64,000 nucleotides of DNA from Lentzea albida (GCF_900111005.1 NZ_FOFV01000018.1:141042-205041), one strand, 5' to 3'; positions 1 to 9,037 are shown, counted from the first letter of the stretch. Notes: generated from the letters alone by a model not told the origin. Translations and numbers: made by a program.

Positions 1-64
1 CCGGAGTTGACGGCCATGTCAAGCCGCTCCGTGGTTTCTCTGCTCGTCCACCTTCGGGTCGAAC

Positions 65-1450
65 TTGACCGCGCAAGTAATTCAAGCACCGAGGCGGAGT
101 AGGACTTTGGGATTCACTAAAGATTTGTGGACGCAGCCAGAGAAGCCGTCAAAGGCCATTTCCGAACGAGCTGCTGTCCGGGGTGAGATGTGCAGATGCG
201 GCAAGCCAGCGCTGAAGGTCTGCACCATCAAGAGCGGCGAGGAGATCCCCTGGTGCGGCGAGAACGGCCGCATCCGCAACACCCGATGGGGAACTGGAAA
301 GAGATGGCTCGCCGTATGGCTCGACCCGGAGGGGCGTGAACGGTCAAAGGCGTTCAAGACCAAGACGCCTGCGGACTTGCACTGGGCTGCCCAGGAGACT
401 GACGTCGAACGCGGCCAGTACCTCGACCCGAAGGCAGGGAAGGAACTGTTCTCAGATGTCGCTGAACGCTTCCTCGCGTCCCGCTCCGTCGATCCGTCGA
501 CCGCGATCAAGTACCGGGGCGTATACGAGTCGCACATTAAGCCGGTGCTCGGGCAGAGGTCCGTCAAGGCCATCCGGCCGTCTGACATCTCCGGCTTCCA
601 GACGAAGCTCGGCGAGACCCGAGGGGCGTCCACTGTGGCGTTGGCGCGGCTCGTCGTCGTCGGGGTTCTGGACATCGCGGTCGCGGACGACTCGATCAAG
701 AAGAACCCAGCGCTGAACAAGATCGTGCAGAGCGTCAACAACCAGAGCCGTTCCAAGATCAGGGCCTGGGGCGACGCCACGGTGTTCGCGGTCATCGACG
801 CGCACCCCGAGTACCTGCGAGCCATGCCAACACTGGGTGCGTCATGCGGCTTGCGGGAAGGTGAGCTCTTCGGGCTGGCGGAGGAGGACGTCGACTTCGA
901 GGCCGGCGTGATCCATGTGCGCCGACAGATCAAGAAGCTGGGTGCAGACCACATCTTCGGCTTGCCGAAGAACGACTCGGAACGAGAGGTGCCGATGGCT
1001 GAAGGCACCGCGCAGGTCCTACGGGAGCACATGAGGAAGTACCCGCCACGACCGCTCACCCTTCCCTGGGAGAAGCTGACCGGCAAGCCGACCACTCACA
1101 AGATCCTGTTCCGCTGGAAGGACGGCGGGCACCTCAAGGCGCGCAACTATTCGCAGTACGTGTGGAAGCCAGCGATCGTCGCCGCGGGCGTGATCCCCAA
1201 GCCGGAGAAGGGTGCGGACGGCAAGCCGAAGTACGTCACCACGCGGAAGGAAGGCACGCACGCGTTGAGGCACTACTACGCCAGCGTCGTTCTGCAGGAC
1301 GGCGTGAACGTGCGGGAGCTAGCGGAGTACCTCGGGCATCACGATGCGGGCTACACGCTGCGCCAGTACGCGCACCTGCTGCCGGACAGCCACGACCGCG
1401 CCCGCAAGGCGATCAACGCCCGCCTGTTCCGTCCTCGGGCCGTGAGCTGA
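65..1450 (+). CDS. Tyrosine site-specific integrase
   Basis: This is a phage or integrative-element integrase of 461 residues that would catalyse strand exchange between attP and attB. The catalytic set is visible: Arg264 in the CGLREGELFGL motif, His399 and Arg402 in HALRHYYAS, His425 in YLGHH and the nucleophile Tyr435 in LRQYAHL. An SAM-like N-terminal arm covers about residues 105-190. The start used is a TTG at 65; an ATG at 188 (MCRCGK) is an alternative but would cut into a conserved-looking N-terminal region. Its base composition is visibly less GC-rich, with more A/T third positions than the genes after 4 kb, which fits horizontal transfer. No tRNA or excisionase gene is visible beside it, so the rest of any element would lie left of the window or has been lost. 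Confidence 0.93.
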   Translation: MTAQVIQAPRRSRTLGFTKDLWTQPEKPSKAISERAAVRGEMCRCGKPALKVCTIKSGEEIPWCGENGRIRNTRWGTGKRWLAVWLDPEGRERSKAFKTKTPADLHWAAQETDVERGQYLDPKAGKELFSDVAERFLASRSVDPSTAIKYRGVYESHIKPVLGQRSVKAIRPSDISGFQTKLGETRGASTVALARLVVVGVLDIAVADDSIKKNPALNKIVQSVNNQSRSKIRAWGDATVFAVIDAHPEYLRAMPTLGASCGLREGELFGLAEEDVDFEAGVIHVRRQIKKLGADHIFGLPKNDSEREVPMAEGTAQVLREHMRKYPPRPLTLPWEKLTGKPTTHKILFRWKDGGHLKARNYSQYVWKPAIVAAGVIPKPEKGADGKPKYVTTRKEGTHALRHYYASVVLQDGVNVRELAEYLGHHDAGYTLRQYAHLLPDSHDRARKAINARLFRPRAVS

Positions 1451-1556
1451 CACGCTCCGCCAGCGCCTGACGGAACAGTCACGGAACACCGGTCAGAACG
1501 ATGATCAAAAGTGCGTTTGTCAGCTGACGAACCCGCGGATGGCGCTAGGCCTCTGA

Positions 1557-1766
1557 TCAGGCATCTTCTGACTCAACAGCCCGAAGCCGGTACTCGCACC
1601 CGTACTCGACCGCGTACGAGAGGTCGTAGACGTGCACGATCTTCGGCCCGCCGTGCAGGTGCACGTACGTGACCGTCTGCTTCGGGTCGTCCGGCGTGGA
1701 CGGCAGCGAGTCGACCCTGCCGTCGAGGGGACCGCCGACGTACCGCACGACATAAGGCTGGGACAT
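1557..1766 (-). CDS. Small protein of unknown function (69 aa)
   Basis: A short gene with an excellent ribosome binding site: on the minus strand GAGAGGAGGTCGTC lies immediately before the ATG. The product begins MSQPYVVRYVGGPLDGRVD and has no membrane segment or signal peptide. The VGGPLDGR stretch followed by beta-strand-like sequence resembles small orphan proteins often carried by actinomycete phages and plasmids, but I cannot assign a family or function. It lies between the integrase and the NACHT gene and points the same way as the latter, so it may be cargo of the same element. Confidence 0.65.
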   Translation of the reverse strand: MSQPYVVRYVGGPLDGRVDSLPSTPDDPKQTVTYVHLHGGPKIVHVYDLSYAVEYGCEYRLRAVESEDA

Positions 1767-1873
1767 GACGACCTCCTCTCACGTGCAGTCTACGAGGTCG
1801 CGGAGTCGATCCGTTCCCGATACATCCGGTTGGCTCACGCCTGTACCGCTTCTGTTGCCGCTCAACGCTTGTG

Positions 1874-4297
1874 TCAGCGGTCGGGGTCGACGAACGCCAC
1901 ATCGCCGCGTCCCCAGCGCTCCAGCAGGTCCCGGACCGGACCCAGCTCGTCGAACTGCGCGCAGTACTCGACCAGTTGCTGGGCACGTGCGGGAGTGGGC
2001 ACCGACGCCGCGGCCTCGACGATCGCGGCGAAGGCGAGCGACCCGCTGCTGTGCGACGCGGACAACCCGTGCACGTTGAGGTTGCGGCGGTCCTCGATGA
2101 TCGCGGGCAGGACCGAGGCCGGGATCGGCAACACCTCCTCCCAGTGCGAGATGAGGTGCCTGAACGCCTCGTTGCCGAGCCAGCCGTCCCTCATCGACCT
2201 GGACGCCGGCCCCGGCACGTACCCGTCCACGCCCGGCAACCGCGCATAGACCAGATCCTTGACGTCGTGGGTCTCCAGGAACTCCGCCACGAGGAGGATT
2301 CCGTGCCGCATTTCGCCCAACGCCACCTCGCGTTCGAGAGCCGGCGGCCGGACCACCATTCCGGCGCCGAGCCGGAGATCATCACCGGGCTCGGTGTGCG
2401 CGAACACCGCCTGTGCGACGGCGGCGACACTCGTGGGCTTCGCCTGGTGGACCGCCTCGAGAGCCGCGAACAGGTCGGGGTGACCGCTCCCTCCCAGCAG
2501 CCCGAAAGCATTCTCCAGCAACTCTTCTGCCGTGGCACGGCGGAGGTTGTTGTGCTCCAGGAAGGTCAGGCAGAAAATGATGATCTGGTGGTCTTCGGTC
2601 TTCTTCAGCAGCAGTCGAATGCAAGCGTCACCGCCATCCGCCCGGTACATGTCGTACAGCTGCAAGGCGATCTGCGGCACGACCAGGCTCTTGCCCGTCG
2701 TGATCATCGGCAGCACGCGCTCGACGATCTGCTCGGCCGTATCGCACGTCCGCAACACGTGACAGGCCGTGTAGTACTCCATGAACGTCCGGTGCGTGAA
2801 CCCGAACCGGCGCTCCCCCTCCGCCGACGTGTCGACCTGCGTCAGCACCCACGCGCGTTCGGCGCAGTAGTCGAGGAACTCCCGCGCCTGCTGGTGGTAG
2901 GACCGCGCACCTTCTTCCTCGCGCTCGCTCAGGTGCGCGACCACCAGCCGTTCCAACGTCTTCTCGCCCTCGTCACCCCCGCCGTCGAGCGTGAAGAAGA
3001 AGTGCTGCGCCAGTTCCTGCACGAGGACCTTGGCGAGCTTCACCGAGCGGATCACCGACGGCACCTGGCTGACGGCGTCCCACCGCACCAGCATCAGCTC
3101 GGAGCACTCGCGGTACACGTCGGCGGTGTTCTCCGGGATGTAGCCCTCGCTCTGGTAGAGCATGCACAGCAACGAAAGCATCAACGGGTTCGAGCGCAGG
3201 TCAGCCAGGTGCCCGCTGTCGCGCAGGAACGCCTCCACCCGCCCCGGCGCGTGCACGAGACCGAACCAGGTGCGCACGTAGTGCTCGACCTGTCCGGGTT
3301 CGAAGTCGGGCAGCCGGCACACCGCGAACGTCGAGTCGAGCTTCGCCACCGGATAGCTCTCCTGGCGGCACGTCACCACGATGCGCGCCAACGGGAAGCG
3401 CGCAGCGAACGCCTCGATCGCGGCCACCGCCGAACGCCGCGACTGGATGTCGCCGACCTCGTCCAGCCCGTCGAACACGACCACGGCCTCGCCCGCGTCG
3501 AGCAGGTCCGCCACGTGCCGGCGGTCCTCCAGCCGCTGGGTCAGAGTGCGCAGCTCCCGCGCGATGATCGTGACGAAGTCCTCGGTGAGCTTCTGGTGCT
3601 GCTTGAGCTGCACCAGCAACGGCACCAGTTCCGCGCGGTGCAGGAGGCGGCGGATGAAGGTGCTCTTGCCCGCGCCGGGATTGCCCACCACCACGAACCG
3701 GCGGGCGGGCACCTCGTCCTCGCCGACCGGCCCGTCGTCGAACAGGAGCGTGCGCGGCACGTAGATCCGGTCGACCGGGAAGCGGAAGTCCGCCTTCGAG
3801 TGCGGCATCACCATGCGGTCGTGCGCACGCGCCGTCGCCGCGCGGATCACCTCACCCGTGGCCCGGGCTTCACCACGTCGACCCGTGTCCAGGGCCAGCG
3901 CAAGGCGTTCGGCGATCGGGCGTTCCGGCCCCGTCACCTTGATCCTGATCCGGTCCCGCACGCCCGCGGCCCGGAAAGGCGCGTTCTGCTCGATCACACC
4001 CCACAACGAGGACGCGAAGTCGGCGGACTCCGAGGTCTCGATCCGCACCGCCCGCTGGAACTCGCGGCGGAACGCCTCGGCGAGCTCGGCCCGTTCCGCG
4101 GCCTGCTGGAACCCGCCCTGCTCGGTGTGTTCGAGCTGGCACAGCAGTTCGAGCAACGAGGCGCAGTCCGGGCCCGAGAGGTACGTGGAGATCCGGCGCC
4201 GCACGAGCGCGGACATCGGCACCGGCGAATCGCGCACCCACGAGAGAGCGGTCTCGGCCAAGCCCCCGACGACGGTCGCGATCGCGGTCACGCACAC
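1874..4297 (-). CDS. NACHT-domain STAND NTPase, possible anti-phage protein
   Basis: A protein of about 807 residues with a NACHT NTPase core. Walker A (GNPGAGKST) is at about residue 205, Walker B in the NACHT form DGLDE at about 276, followed by a sensor-like RIVVTCRQE and, near residue 500, the FTHRTFMEYY motif typical of the winged-helix end of NACHT modules. The first 180 residues are helical and lack a recognisable effector enzyme; the C-terminal 280 residues are helical, perhaps a target-sensing region. Open reading continues to 4486 but is arginine-rich shadow of ligD; GTG codons at 4297 and 4291 are the plausible starts, 26-32 bases after the ligD stop, suggesting co-transcription. 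Bacterial NACHT proteins are known phage sensors; that role here is inference from family and the adjacent integrase. Confidence 0.85.
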   Translation of the reverse strand: MCVTAIATVVGGLAETALSWVRDSPVPMSALVRRRISTYLSGPDCASLLELLCQLEHTEQGGFQQAAERAELAEAFRREFQRAVRIETSESADFASSLWGVIEQNAPFRAAGVRDRIRIKVTGPERPIAERLALALDTGRRGEARATGEVIRAATARAHDRMVMPHSKADFRFPVDRIYVPRTLLFDDGPVGEDEVPARRFVVVGNPGAGKSTFIRRLLHRAELVPLLVQLKQHQKLTEDFVTIIARELRTLTQRLEDRRHVADLLDAGEAVVVFDGLDEVGDIQSRRSAVAAIEAFAARFPLARIVVTCRQESYPVAKLDSTFAVCRLPDFEPGQVEHYVRTWFGLVHAPGRVEAFLRDSGHLADLRSNPLMLSLLCMLYQSEGYIPENTADVYRECSELMLVRWDAVSQVPSVIRSVKLAKVLVQELAQHFFFTLDGGGDEGEKTLERLVVAHLSEREEEGARSYHQQAREFLDYCAERAWVLTQVDTSAEGERRFGFTHRTFMEYYTACHVLRTCDTAEQIVERVLPMITTGKSLVVPQIALQLYDMYRADGGDACIRLLLKKTEDHQIIIFCLTFLEHNNLRRATAEELLENAFGLLGGSGHPDLFAALEAVHQAKPTSVAAVAQAVFAHTEPGDDLRLGAGMVVRPPALEREVALGEMRHGILLVAEFLETHDVKDLVYARLPGVDGYVPGPASRSMRDGWLGNEAFRHLISHWEEVLPIPASVLPAIIEDRRNLNVHGLSASHSSGSLAFAAIVEAAASVPTPARAQQLVEYCAQFDELGPVRDLLERWGRGDVAFVDPDR

Positions 4298-4322
4298 AAG
4301 ATCGGCACCGGGCGAGCGGCCG

Positions 4323-5324
4323 TTACTCCTGCTTGCGGGCACGGGAGGGCTGCACCCGCATCGGCTCGCCCGGCATCTTCGGGTAGTCCGGCGGGTACGG
4401 CATCTCACCGCGCGGGTCGGCCGCGTACCACTCCAGCAGCGTCTCGATCCCGAACGCCTCGGAGTCGAGCCCCGCGTGCGGGTCACCGCGCTCCCGCAGG
4501 TACTTCGGCACGGTCAGCACGTCGAAGTCGTCCGGGTCCACAGTGGACAGCTCGTCCCACTGGACCGGGGTCGACACGGTCGCGCGGGGCGTTCCGCGCA
4601 CGGACCAGGCCGAGGCGATCGTGCGGTCGCGGGCGGCCTGGTTGAAGTCGATGAAGACGCGCTCACCGCGTTCTTCCTTCCACCACGCCGAGGTGGCCAG
4701 GGACGGCGCGCGCTTCTCGACCTCGCGGGCCAGTGCGATGACGGCGTGCCGGACGTCGACGAAGTCCCACTCCGGGCGGATGCGCACGGCCACGTGGATG
4801 CCGCGGCCGCCGGAGGTCTTGGGGTAGCCGGTCAGGCCGGCGTCGGCGAGCACCTCGCGCAGCACCGACGCCACGCGGGCGGCGTCGGAGAAGTCCGTGC
4901 CCGGCTGCGGGTCCAGGTCGATGCGCAGCTCGTCCGGGTGGTCGACGTCGGGGCGGCGGACCGGCCACGGGTGGAAGTCGAACGTGCCGAGGTTCGCGGC
5001 CCAGACGATCACCGCCTCGGAGGTCGGGCAGATCTCGTCGGCGGGGCGGCCGGAGGGGAAGCGGACCTGCACGGTCTCCACGTACGACGGGGCGCCCTTG
5101 GGCACGCGCTTCTGGTAGAACGCTTCGCCCTCGACGCCGTCGACGTAGCGCTTCAGCACCACGGGACGGTCCCGCAGCACCGAGAGCAGCACAGGCGCGA
5201 CGGTGCGGTAGTACTCGACCACCTGCCCCTTGGTGATGCCCCGCGCGGGGAAGTACGGCTTGTCCGGGTTGGACACCCGGACGAGCTGGTCGCCCACCTC
5301 TAGCTCGATCGCCTTCGAAGCCAC
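4323..5324 (-). CDS. ligD: LigD-type polymerase/primase domain protein
   Basis: A stand-alone polymerase domain (333 residues) of the LigD primase-polymerase family used in bacterial non-homologous end joining to fill gaps and add ribonucleotides at breaks. Family features are clear: the N-terminal VSNPDKPYFP motif, the metal-binding ELRIDLDPQPG, and KTSGGRGIHV in the middle. No ligase or phosphoesterase domain is fused, and neither Ku nor a ligase gene lies in the window, so partners must be encoded elsewhere, as is usual in actinomycetes that split LigD. The ATG start at 5324 precedes a typical MASKAIELEVG beginning. The gene ends just before the NACHT gene and starts nine bases after the TetR gene stop, so all three could be one transcript. 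Confidence 0.93.
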   Translation of the reverse strand: MASKAIELEVGDQLVRVSNPDKPYFPARGITKGQVVEYYRTVAPVLLSVLRDRPVVLKRYVDGVEGEAFYQKRVPKGAPSYVETVQVRFPSGRPADEICPTSEAVIVWAANLGTFDFHPWPVRRPDVDHPDELRIDLDPQPGTDFSDAARVASVLREVLADAGLTGYPKTSGGRGIHVAVRIRPEWDFVDVRHAVIALAREVEKRAPSLATSAWWKEERGERVFIDFNQAARDRTIASAWSVRGTPRATVSTPVQWDELSTVDPDDFDVLTVPKYLRERGDPHAGLDSEAFGIETLLEWYAADPRGEMPYPPDYPKMPGEPMRVQPSRARKQE

Positions 5325-5333
5325 GCCAGCACA

Positions 5334-5933
5334 CTAAAGGCCGCGGACGAACGCCGCGAGCGCCAGTTCGAAGCTGTCGCGGTCGAGCTCGCGGGCCACG
5401 CCCGGCAGCAGGTGCGCGCGGTCGAGGTGCGGGTAGCGGTCGACGTAGTCCGCCGGGTCCGACGAGAACCCGCTCGAGAACGAGCTCAGCGCCGAACCGA
5501 ACACGATGTACATCAGGCCCGCGGCGATCATCGTGGCCTCGCGCCGCGACCAGCCGGCGTCGACCAGGGCGCCGTGCAGCAGGTCGAGGCGTTGCAGTGA
5601 CTCCTCGCGCCCCGCGGGACCGTACGCGAGGAACGGCACGATGTTCGGGTGTGTCGACAGGGCCGCGCGGTACGAGCGCGCGCAGCGGATCAGGCCCTCG
5701 CGCCAGTCGACCGAGAACCCCGAGACGTCGACCGCCGACAGGATCGACTGCGCGATGTCGTTCAGCAGCTGGTCCTTGGTGCGGACGTGCCCGTACAGCG
5801 ACGCGGCCTGCACGCCGAGCTCGGCGGCGAGCTTGCGCATGGACAGGCCGTCGAGGCCGTCGCGGTCGATGATGGCCAGCGCGACCGACCGGATGCGGTC
5901 GGGGCTCAGCAGGGGGGTGCTCGGCCGGGGCAT
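5334..5933 (-). CDS. TetR-family transcriptional regulator
   Basis: A 199-residue repressor with an N-terminal TetR helix-turn-helix (about residues 9-55, core LSMRKLAAELGVQAASLYGHVRTKDQLL) and a C-terminal ligand and dimerisation domain of the tetracycline-repressor-like C type. It is transcribed away from the acyl-CoA dehydrogenase operon, with a 19-base near-perfect palindrome in the 40-base gap, so autoregulation and control of the divergent beta-oxidation genes is likely. The ligand is presumably an acyl-CoA or related acid, by analogy with other TetR regulators of fatty acid catabolism; this is inference. The ATG at 5933 is the only sensible start. Confidence 0.9.
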   Translation of the reverse strand: MPRPSTPLLSPDRIRSVALAIIDRDGLDGLSMRKLAAELGVQAASLYGHVRTKDQLLNDIAQSILSAVDVSGFSVDWREGLIRCARSYRAALSTHPNIVPFLAYGPAGREESLQRLDLLHGALVDAGWSRREATMIAAGLMYIVFGSALSSFSSGFSSDPADYVDRYPHLDRAHLLPGVARELDRDSFELALAAFVRGL

Positions 5934-5940
5934 GTGAGTT

Positions 5941-5959
5941 AACCTAACACTGTTCGGTT
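5941..5959. promoter_or_regulatory. Palindromic operator between TetR gene and acyl-CoA dehydrogenase gene
   Basis: The sequence AACCTAACACTGTTCGGTT is a 19-base palindrome whose halves differ at a single pair (T versus the expected G), centred on one unpaired base. It lies 8 bases upstream of the TetR ATG and 15 bases before the divergent GTG start at 5974. Size, symmetry and location fit a TetR dimer site regulating both genes. Confidence 0.75.
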
Positions 5960-5973
5960 AGTCGGGAGGGTTC

Positions 5974-7119
5974 GTGGATCTAACGCTTTCGGACGAACAC
6001 CGGCAGCTCAGGGAGCTGGCCCGGCGGTTCACTGACGAGCGCATCGTGCCGCACGCCACGCGCTGGGACCGCGACGAGGCGATCGACCGGGACCTGGTCC
6101 CGGCGCTCGGCGAGGTCGGGTTCCTCGGGCTCGGCATCGACGAGGAGCACGGCGGCAGCGGGGGCGACAACCTCGCCTACTGCCTGGTCCTCGAGGAGGT
6201 CGCCCGTGGGGACAGCGCGGTCAGGGGCATCATCTCCGTCTCGCTCGGGCTGGTCGCGAAGTCGATCGCGAAGCACGGCACGGAGGAGCAGAAGAAGCGC
6301 TGGCTGCCCGGCCTGACCGCGGGCACGCAGGTCGGCTGCTTCGCGCTCACCGAACCCGGCACCGGCAGCGACGCGGGCAACCTCGCGACCAAGGCCACGA
6401 AGACGGCAGACGGCTACCGCATCAACGGCCGCAAGGTCTTCATCACCAACGGCACGTGGGCCGACGTCGCACTCGTGTTCGCCCGCACCGGCGGACCGGG
6501 TCCCAAGGGCATCAGCGCCTTCCTCGTCCCCACGGACACCGACGGCTTCGAGGCCACGGAGATCAAGGGCAAGCTCGGCATGCGCGGCCAGGCCACCGCC
6601 GAGATCACCCTCGACGACGTCGACGTGCCGGAGGACGCGCTGCTCAGCACCGAGGGCTTCAAGCTCGCGATGGGCGCGCTCGACAAGGGCCGCATGTCCG
6701 TCGCGGCGGGCTGCGTCGGTGCCGCGCGGGGCGCTCTCGAAGCCGCGCTGCAGTACGCGAAGGAGCGCGAGCAGTTCGGCAAGCCCATCGCGGGCTTCCA
6801 GCTCGTGCAGGAACTCCTCGCCGACATGGCCGTGGAAACGGACGCCGCCCGCCTGCTGACGTGGCGCGTGGCCGACCTCGCCGACCGCGGCGAACCGTTC
6901 GGCACCGAGGCCAGCATGGCGAAGCTGTTCGCCAGCGAGGCCGCGGTGAAGGTCGCCAACAGCGCCATCCAGGTCTTCGGCGGCTACGGCTACATCGACG
7001 AGTACCCCGTGGGCAAGTACCTGCGGGACGCCAGGGTCACCACCCTCTACGAGGGCACCAGCCAGATCCAGAAACTGCTCATCGGTCGCGCGCTCACGGG
7101 CGTGAACGCGTTCATCTGA
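5974..7119 (+). CDS. Acyl-CoA dehydrogenase
   Basis: A 381-residue FAD-dependent acyl-CoA dehydrogenase that introduces the alpha-beta double bond into an acyl-CoA. Signatures are present: CFALTEPGTGSDAGN, the second signature region ending in YGYIDEYPVGKYLRDARV, and the catalytic base Glu360 in LYEGTSQIQ. The length and the C-terminal Glu place it with short/medium or branched-chain enzymes rather than the very-long-chain type. The GTG start is preceded by GGGAGGG at the right distance. It heads a three-gene unit with a second dehydrogenase 10 bases downstream and a MaoC-like hydratase, likely under the divergent TetR regulator. Substrate cannot be read from sequence. Confidence 0.92.
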   Translation: MDLTLSDEHRQLRELARRFTDERIVPHATRWDRDEAIDRDLVPALGEVGFLGLGIDEEHGGSGGDNLAYCLVLEEVARGDSAVRGIISVSLGLVAKSIAKHGTEEQKKRWLPGLTAGTQVGCFALTEPGTGSDAGNLATKATKTADGYRINGRKVFITNGTWADVALVFARTGGPGPKGISAFLVPTDTDGFEATEIKGKLGMRGQATAEITLDDVDVPEDALLSTEGFKLAMGALDKGRMSVAAGCVGAARGALEAALQYAKEREQFGKPIAGFQLVQELLADMAVETDAARLLTWRVADLADRGEPFGTEASMAKLFASEAAVKVANSAIQVFGGYGYIDEYPVGKYLRDARVTTLYEGTSQIQKLLIGRALTGVNAFI

Positions 7120-7129
7120 GAGGAAAGCA

Positions 7130-8299
7130 ATGGACTTCACGCTCGACGACGAGCAGAAGGAGATCCGCGACTGGGTGCGGACCTTCGTGCGCAAGGAGAT
7201 CATCCCGCTGGAGCCCGAGGTCCTGCGCCGCGAGCGCGCCGGGCAGCCCGGTCTCACCCGCGACGAGCTCAAGGCGTTGCAGGACAAGGCGAAGCAGGCC
7301 GGGTTCTTCGGCGTGCTGACGCCGCAGGAGTACGGCGGCATGGGCCTCGGCGGCACGATGACCGCGCTCATCGAGGCGGAGCTCGGACGCTCGTTCGTCC
7401 CGTTCCGCTTCGGCGGCTACGCGGACAACATCCTGTTCCACGGCAACGAGGAGCAGAAGCAGCGCTACCTCCTGCCGACGATCTCCGGCGAACGCGTCTC
7501 GTGCTTCGCGATCACCGAGCCCGGCGCCGGCAGTGACGCGAAGGCCATCCGCACGACGGCCGTGCGGGACGGCGACGAGTGGGTGATCAACGGCGAGAAG
7601 ACGTTCATCACCCAGGGCAACGAGGCCGACTTCGTCATGGTGTTCGCCGTGACGGACAAGGAGAAGGGCGCCGACGGCGGCGTCACGTGCTTCCTGGTCG
7701 ACCGCGACATGGGCTGGAAGTCCGAGCCCATCCCGACCATGGGCCAGTGGGGTCCGGCGGCGCTCGTGTTCGACAACGTGCGCGTGCCGCACGAGAACAT
7801 CCTCGGCGAGGAGGGCAAGGGCTTCCACCTCGCGATGCAGTGGATCGGCCAGGGCCGCTACCTGCTGCCCGCCCGCGCGCTCGGCAGCGTCGAGCGGCTC
7901 GTCGAGATGGCGATCGAGCAGGCCAAGAACCGCGTCACGTTCGGCCAGCCCATCGCCGAGTACCAGGCCATCCAGTGGATGATCGCCGACTCCGCCGTCG
8001 AGATCGAGGCGCTGCGCTGGCTCGTGTTGCACGCCGCGTGGCTCGTCGACCAGAAGAAGGACTCGCGGCAGGCGCAGTCGATCGCGAAGCTCTACGGCGG
8101 CATCAAGGCCAACGAGATCGTCGACCGCGTGCTGCAGATCCACGGCGGCATGGGCTACACCCGCGAGCTGCCGATCGAGCGCTGGTACCGCGAACTGCGG
8201 CTGCTGCGCATCTACGAGGGCACCGACGAGATCCAGCGCCGCACGATCGCCCGCAACCTGCTCAAGGGCCACGCGAGCGTGCGGGGCACGCTCGGTTAG
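7130..8299 (+). CDS. Acyl-CoA dehydrogenase (second copy)
   Basis: A 389-residue acyl-CoA dehydrogenase that follows the first after 10 bases with GAGAGGAAAGCA as ribosome binding site. It shows CFAITEPGAGSDAKA, a C-terminal HGGMGYTRELPIERWYRE stretch and the catalytic Glu363 in IYEGTDEIQ. It is only distantly similar to its neighbour, particularly in the N-terminal 100 residues, so the pair is not a recent duplication. Two consecutive dehydrogenase genes occur both as independent enzymes and as obligate heteromers (for example in steroid side-chain degradation); both of these keep a catalytic Glu, which argues for two active enzymes. Confidence 0.92.
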   Translation: MDFTLDDEQKEIRDWVRTFVRKEIIPLEPEVLRRERAGQPGLTRDELKALQDKAKQAGFFGVLTPQEYGGMGLGGTMTALIEAELGRSFVPFRFGGYADNILFHGNEEQKQRYLLPTISGERVSCFAITEPGAGSDAKAIRTTAVRDGDEWVINGEKTFITQGNEADFVMVFAVTDKEKGADGGVTCFLVDRDMGWKSEPIPTMGQWGPAALVFDNVRVPHENILGEEGKGFHLAMQWIGQGRYLLPARALGSVERLVEMAIEQAKNRVTFGQPIAEYQAIQWMIADSAVEIEALRWLVLHAAWLVDQKKDSRQAQSIAKLYGGIKANEIVDRVLQIHGGMGYTRELPIERWYRELRLLRIYEGTDEIQRRTIARNLLKGHASVRGTLG

Positions 8300-8314
8300 C
8301 CCTATCTTGGGCTG

Positions 8315-9037
8315 GTGCTCGACCACGACATCCTCGGCGTCGTCGAACGACAGGTCCGCACCTGGTCGTCCGGCGACGCCGAGGTGTACGCGGCGGCGAC
8401 CGGCGGCCTGTCCCCCGCGTTCGCCATCCCCCTGCTGCAGCACGGCGGCCCGCAGCTCGGGCTGACCGGCGCCGACATGACCCGGGTGCTGCACGCCGAG
8501 CAGTCGTTGTGGCTGCACGGCAGGCTTCCGGCGGAGGGTTCGGCGGTCGTCACCAAGACGGTGGAGCACATCTACGACAAGGGGTCCGGCGCTCTCGTCG
8601 TCAGCACGTGGGAGTCGGAGTACGCGAGCACGCGCTCGTCCTGCTTCATCAAGGGCGAGGGCGGTTTCGGCGGCGACCGCGGCGAGACCCGCACCTTCAC
8701 CGTGCCCGAGAGGCTGCACGAGGTCAGCCACTTCCGGACGACACCGGACCAGGCGCTGCGCTACCGCGAGACCGGCGACGTCAACCCGATGCACCACGAC
8801 CCGGAGTTCGCGCGGCGGGCCGGGTTCGAGCGGCCCATCCTGCACGGCCTGTGCACGCTCGGGATCACCGTGAGCGGCCTGGACTTCACCGAGCTGCACG
8901 CCCGGTTCACCGCGCCCGTGACCCCCGGCGACGAGCTGCGGATCGAGCGCTGGCCGACCGGCGAGTTCCGCACGTTCGCGAACGGCAGGCAGGTGCTGAT
9001 CGGATCGGTTCGGTTTTCCGAAGTGGACGGCCGCTGA
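8315..9037 (+). CDS. MaoC-like hydratase/dehydratase, double hotdog
   Basis: A 240-residue protein whose C-terminal half carries the hydratase-2 motif (GDVNPMHHDPEFARRAGF then PILHGLCTLG), the signature of R-specific enoyl-CoA hydratases. The N-terminal half appears to be the degenerate first hotdog repeat of a fused MaoC enzyme. The likely reaction is hydration of the enoyl-CoA formed by the upstream dehydrogenases. The GTG start at 8315 lies 15 bases after the second dehydrogenase stop, so it completes the operon. Exact substrate is unknown. Confidence 0.85.
   Translation: MLDHDILGVVERQVRTWSSGDAEVYAAATGGLSPAFAIPLLQHGGPQLGLTGADMTRVLHAEQSLWLHGRLPAEGSAVVTKTVEHIYDKGSGALVVSTWESEYASTRSSCFIKGEGGFGGDRGETRTFTVPERLHEVSHFRTTPDQALRYRETGDVNPMHHDPEFARRAGFERPILHGLCTLGITVSGLDFTELHARFTAPVTPGDELRIERWPTGEFRTFANGRQVLIGSVRFSEVDGR

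Noticed and set aside
1451..1556. tRNA or attachment site next to the integrase
   Set aside because: No cloverleaf-capable sequence or T-loop GTTCGAA-type motif found in the gap.
4298..4486. N-terminal extension of the NACHT protein
   Set aside because: The added 63 residues are Arg/Thr/Ser-rich and overlap the end of ligD in another frame; the GTG at 4297 gives a sensible start.
1871..4645. Very long plus-strand open frame opposite the NACHT and ligD genes
   Set aside because: Antisense shadow in high-GC DNA; His/Arg/Asp-rich product with no motif, while the minus strand holds clear NACHT and LigD motifs.
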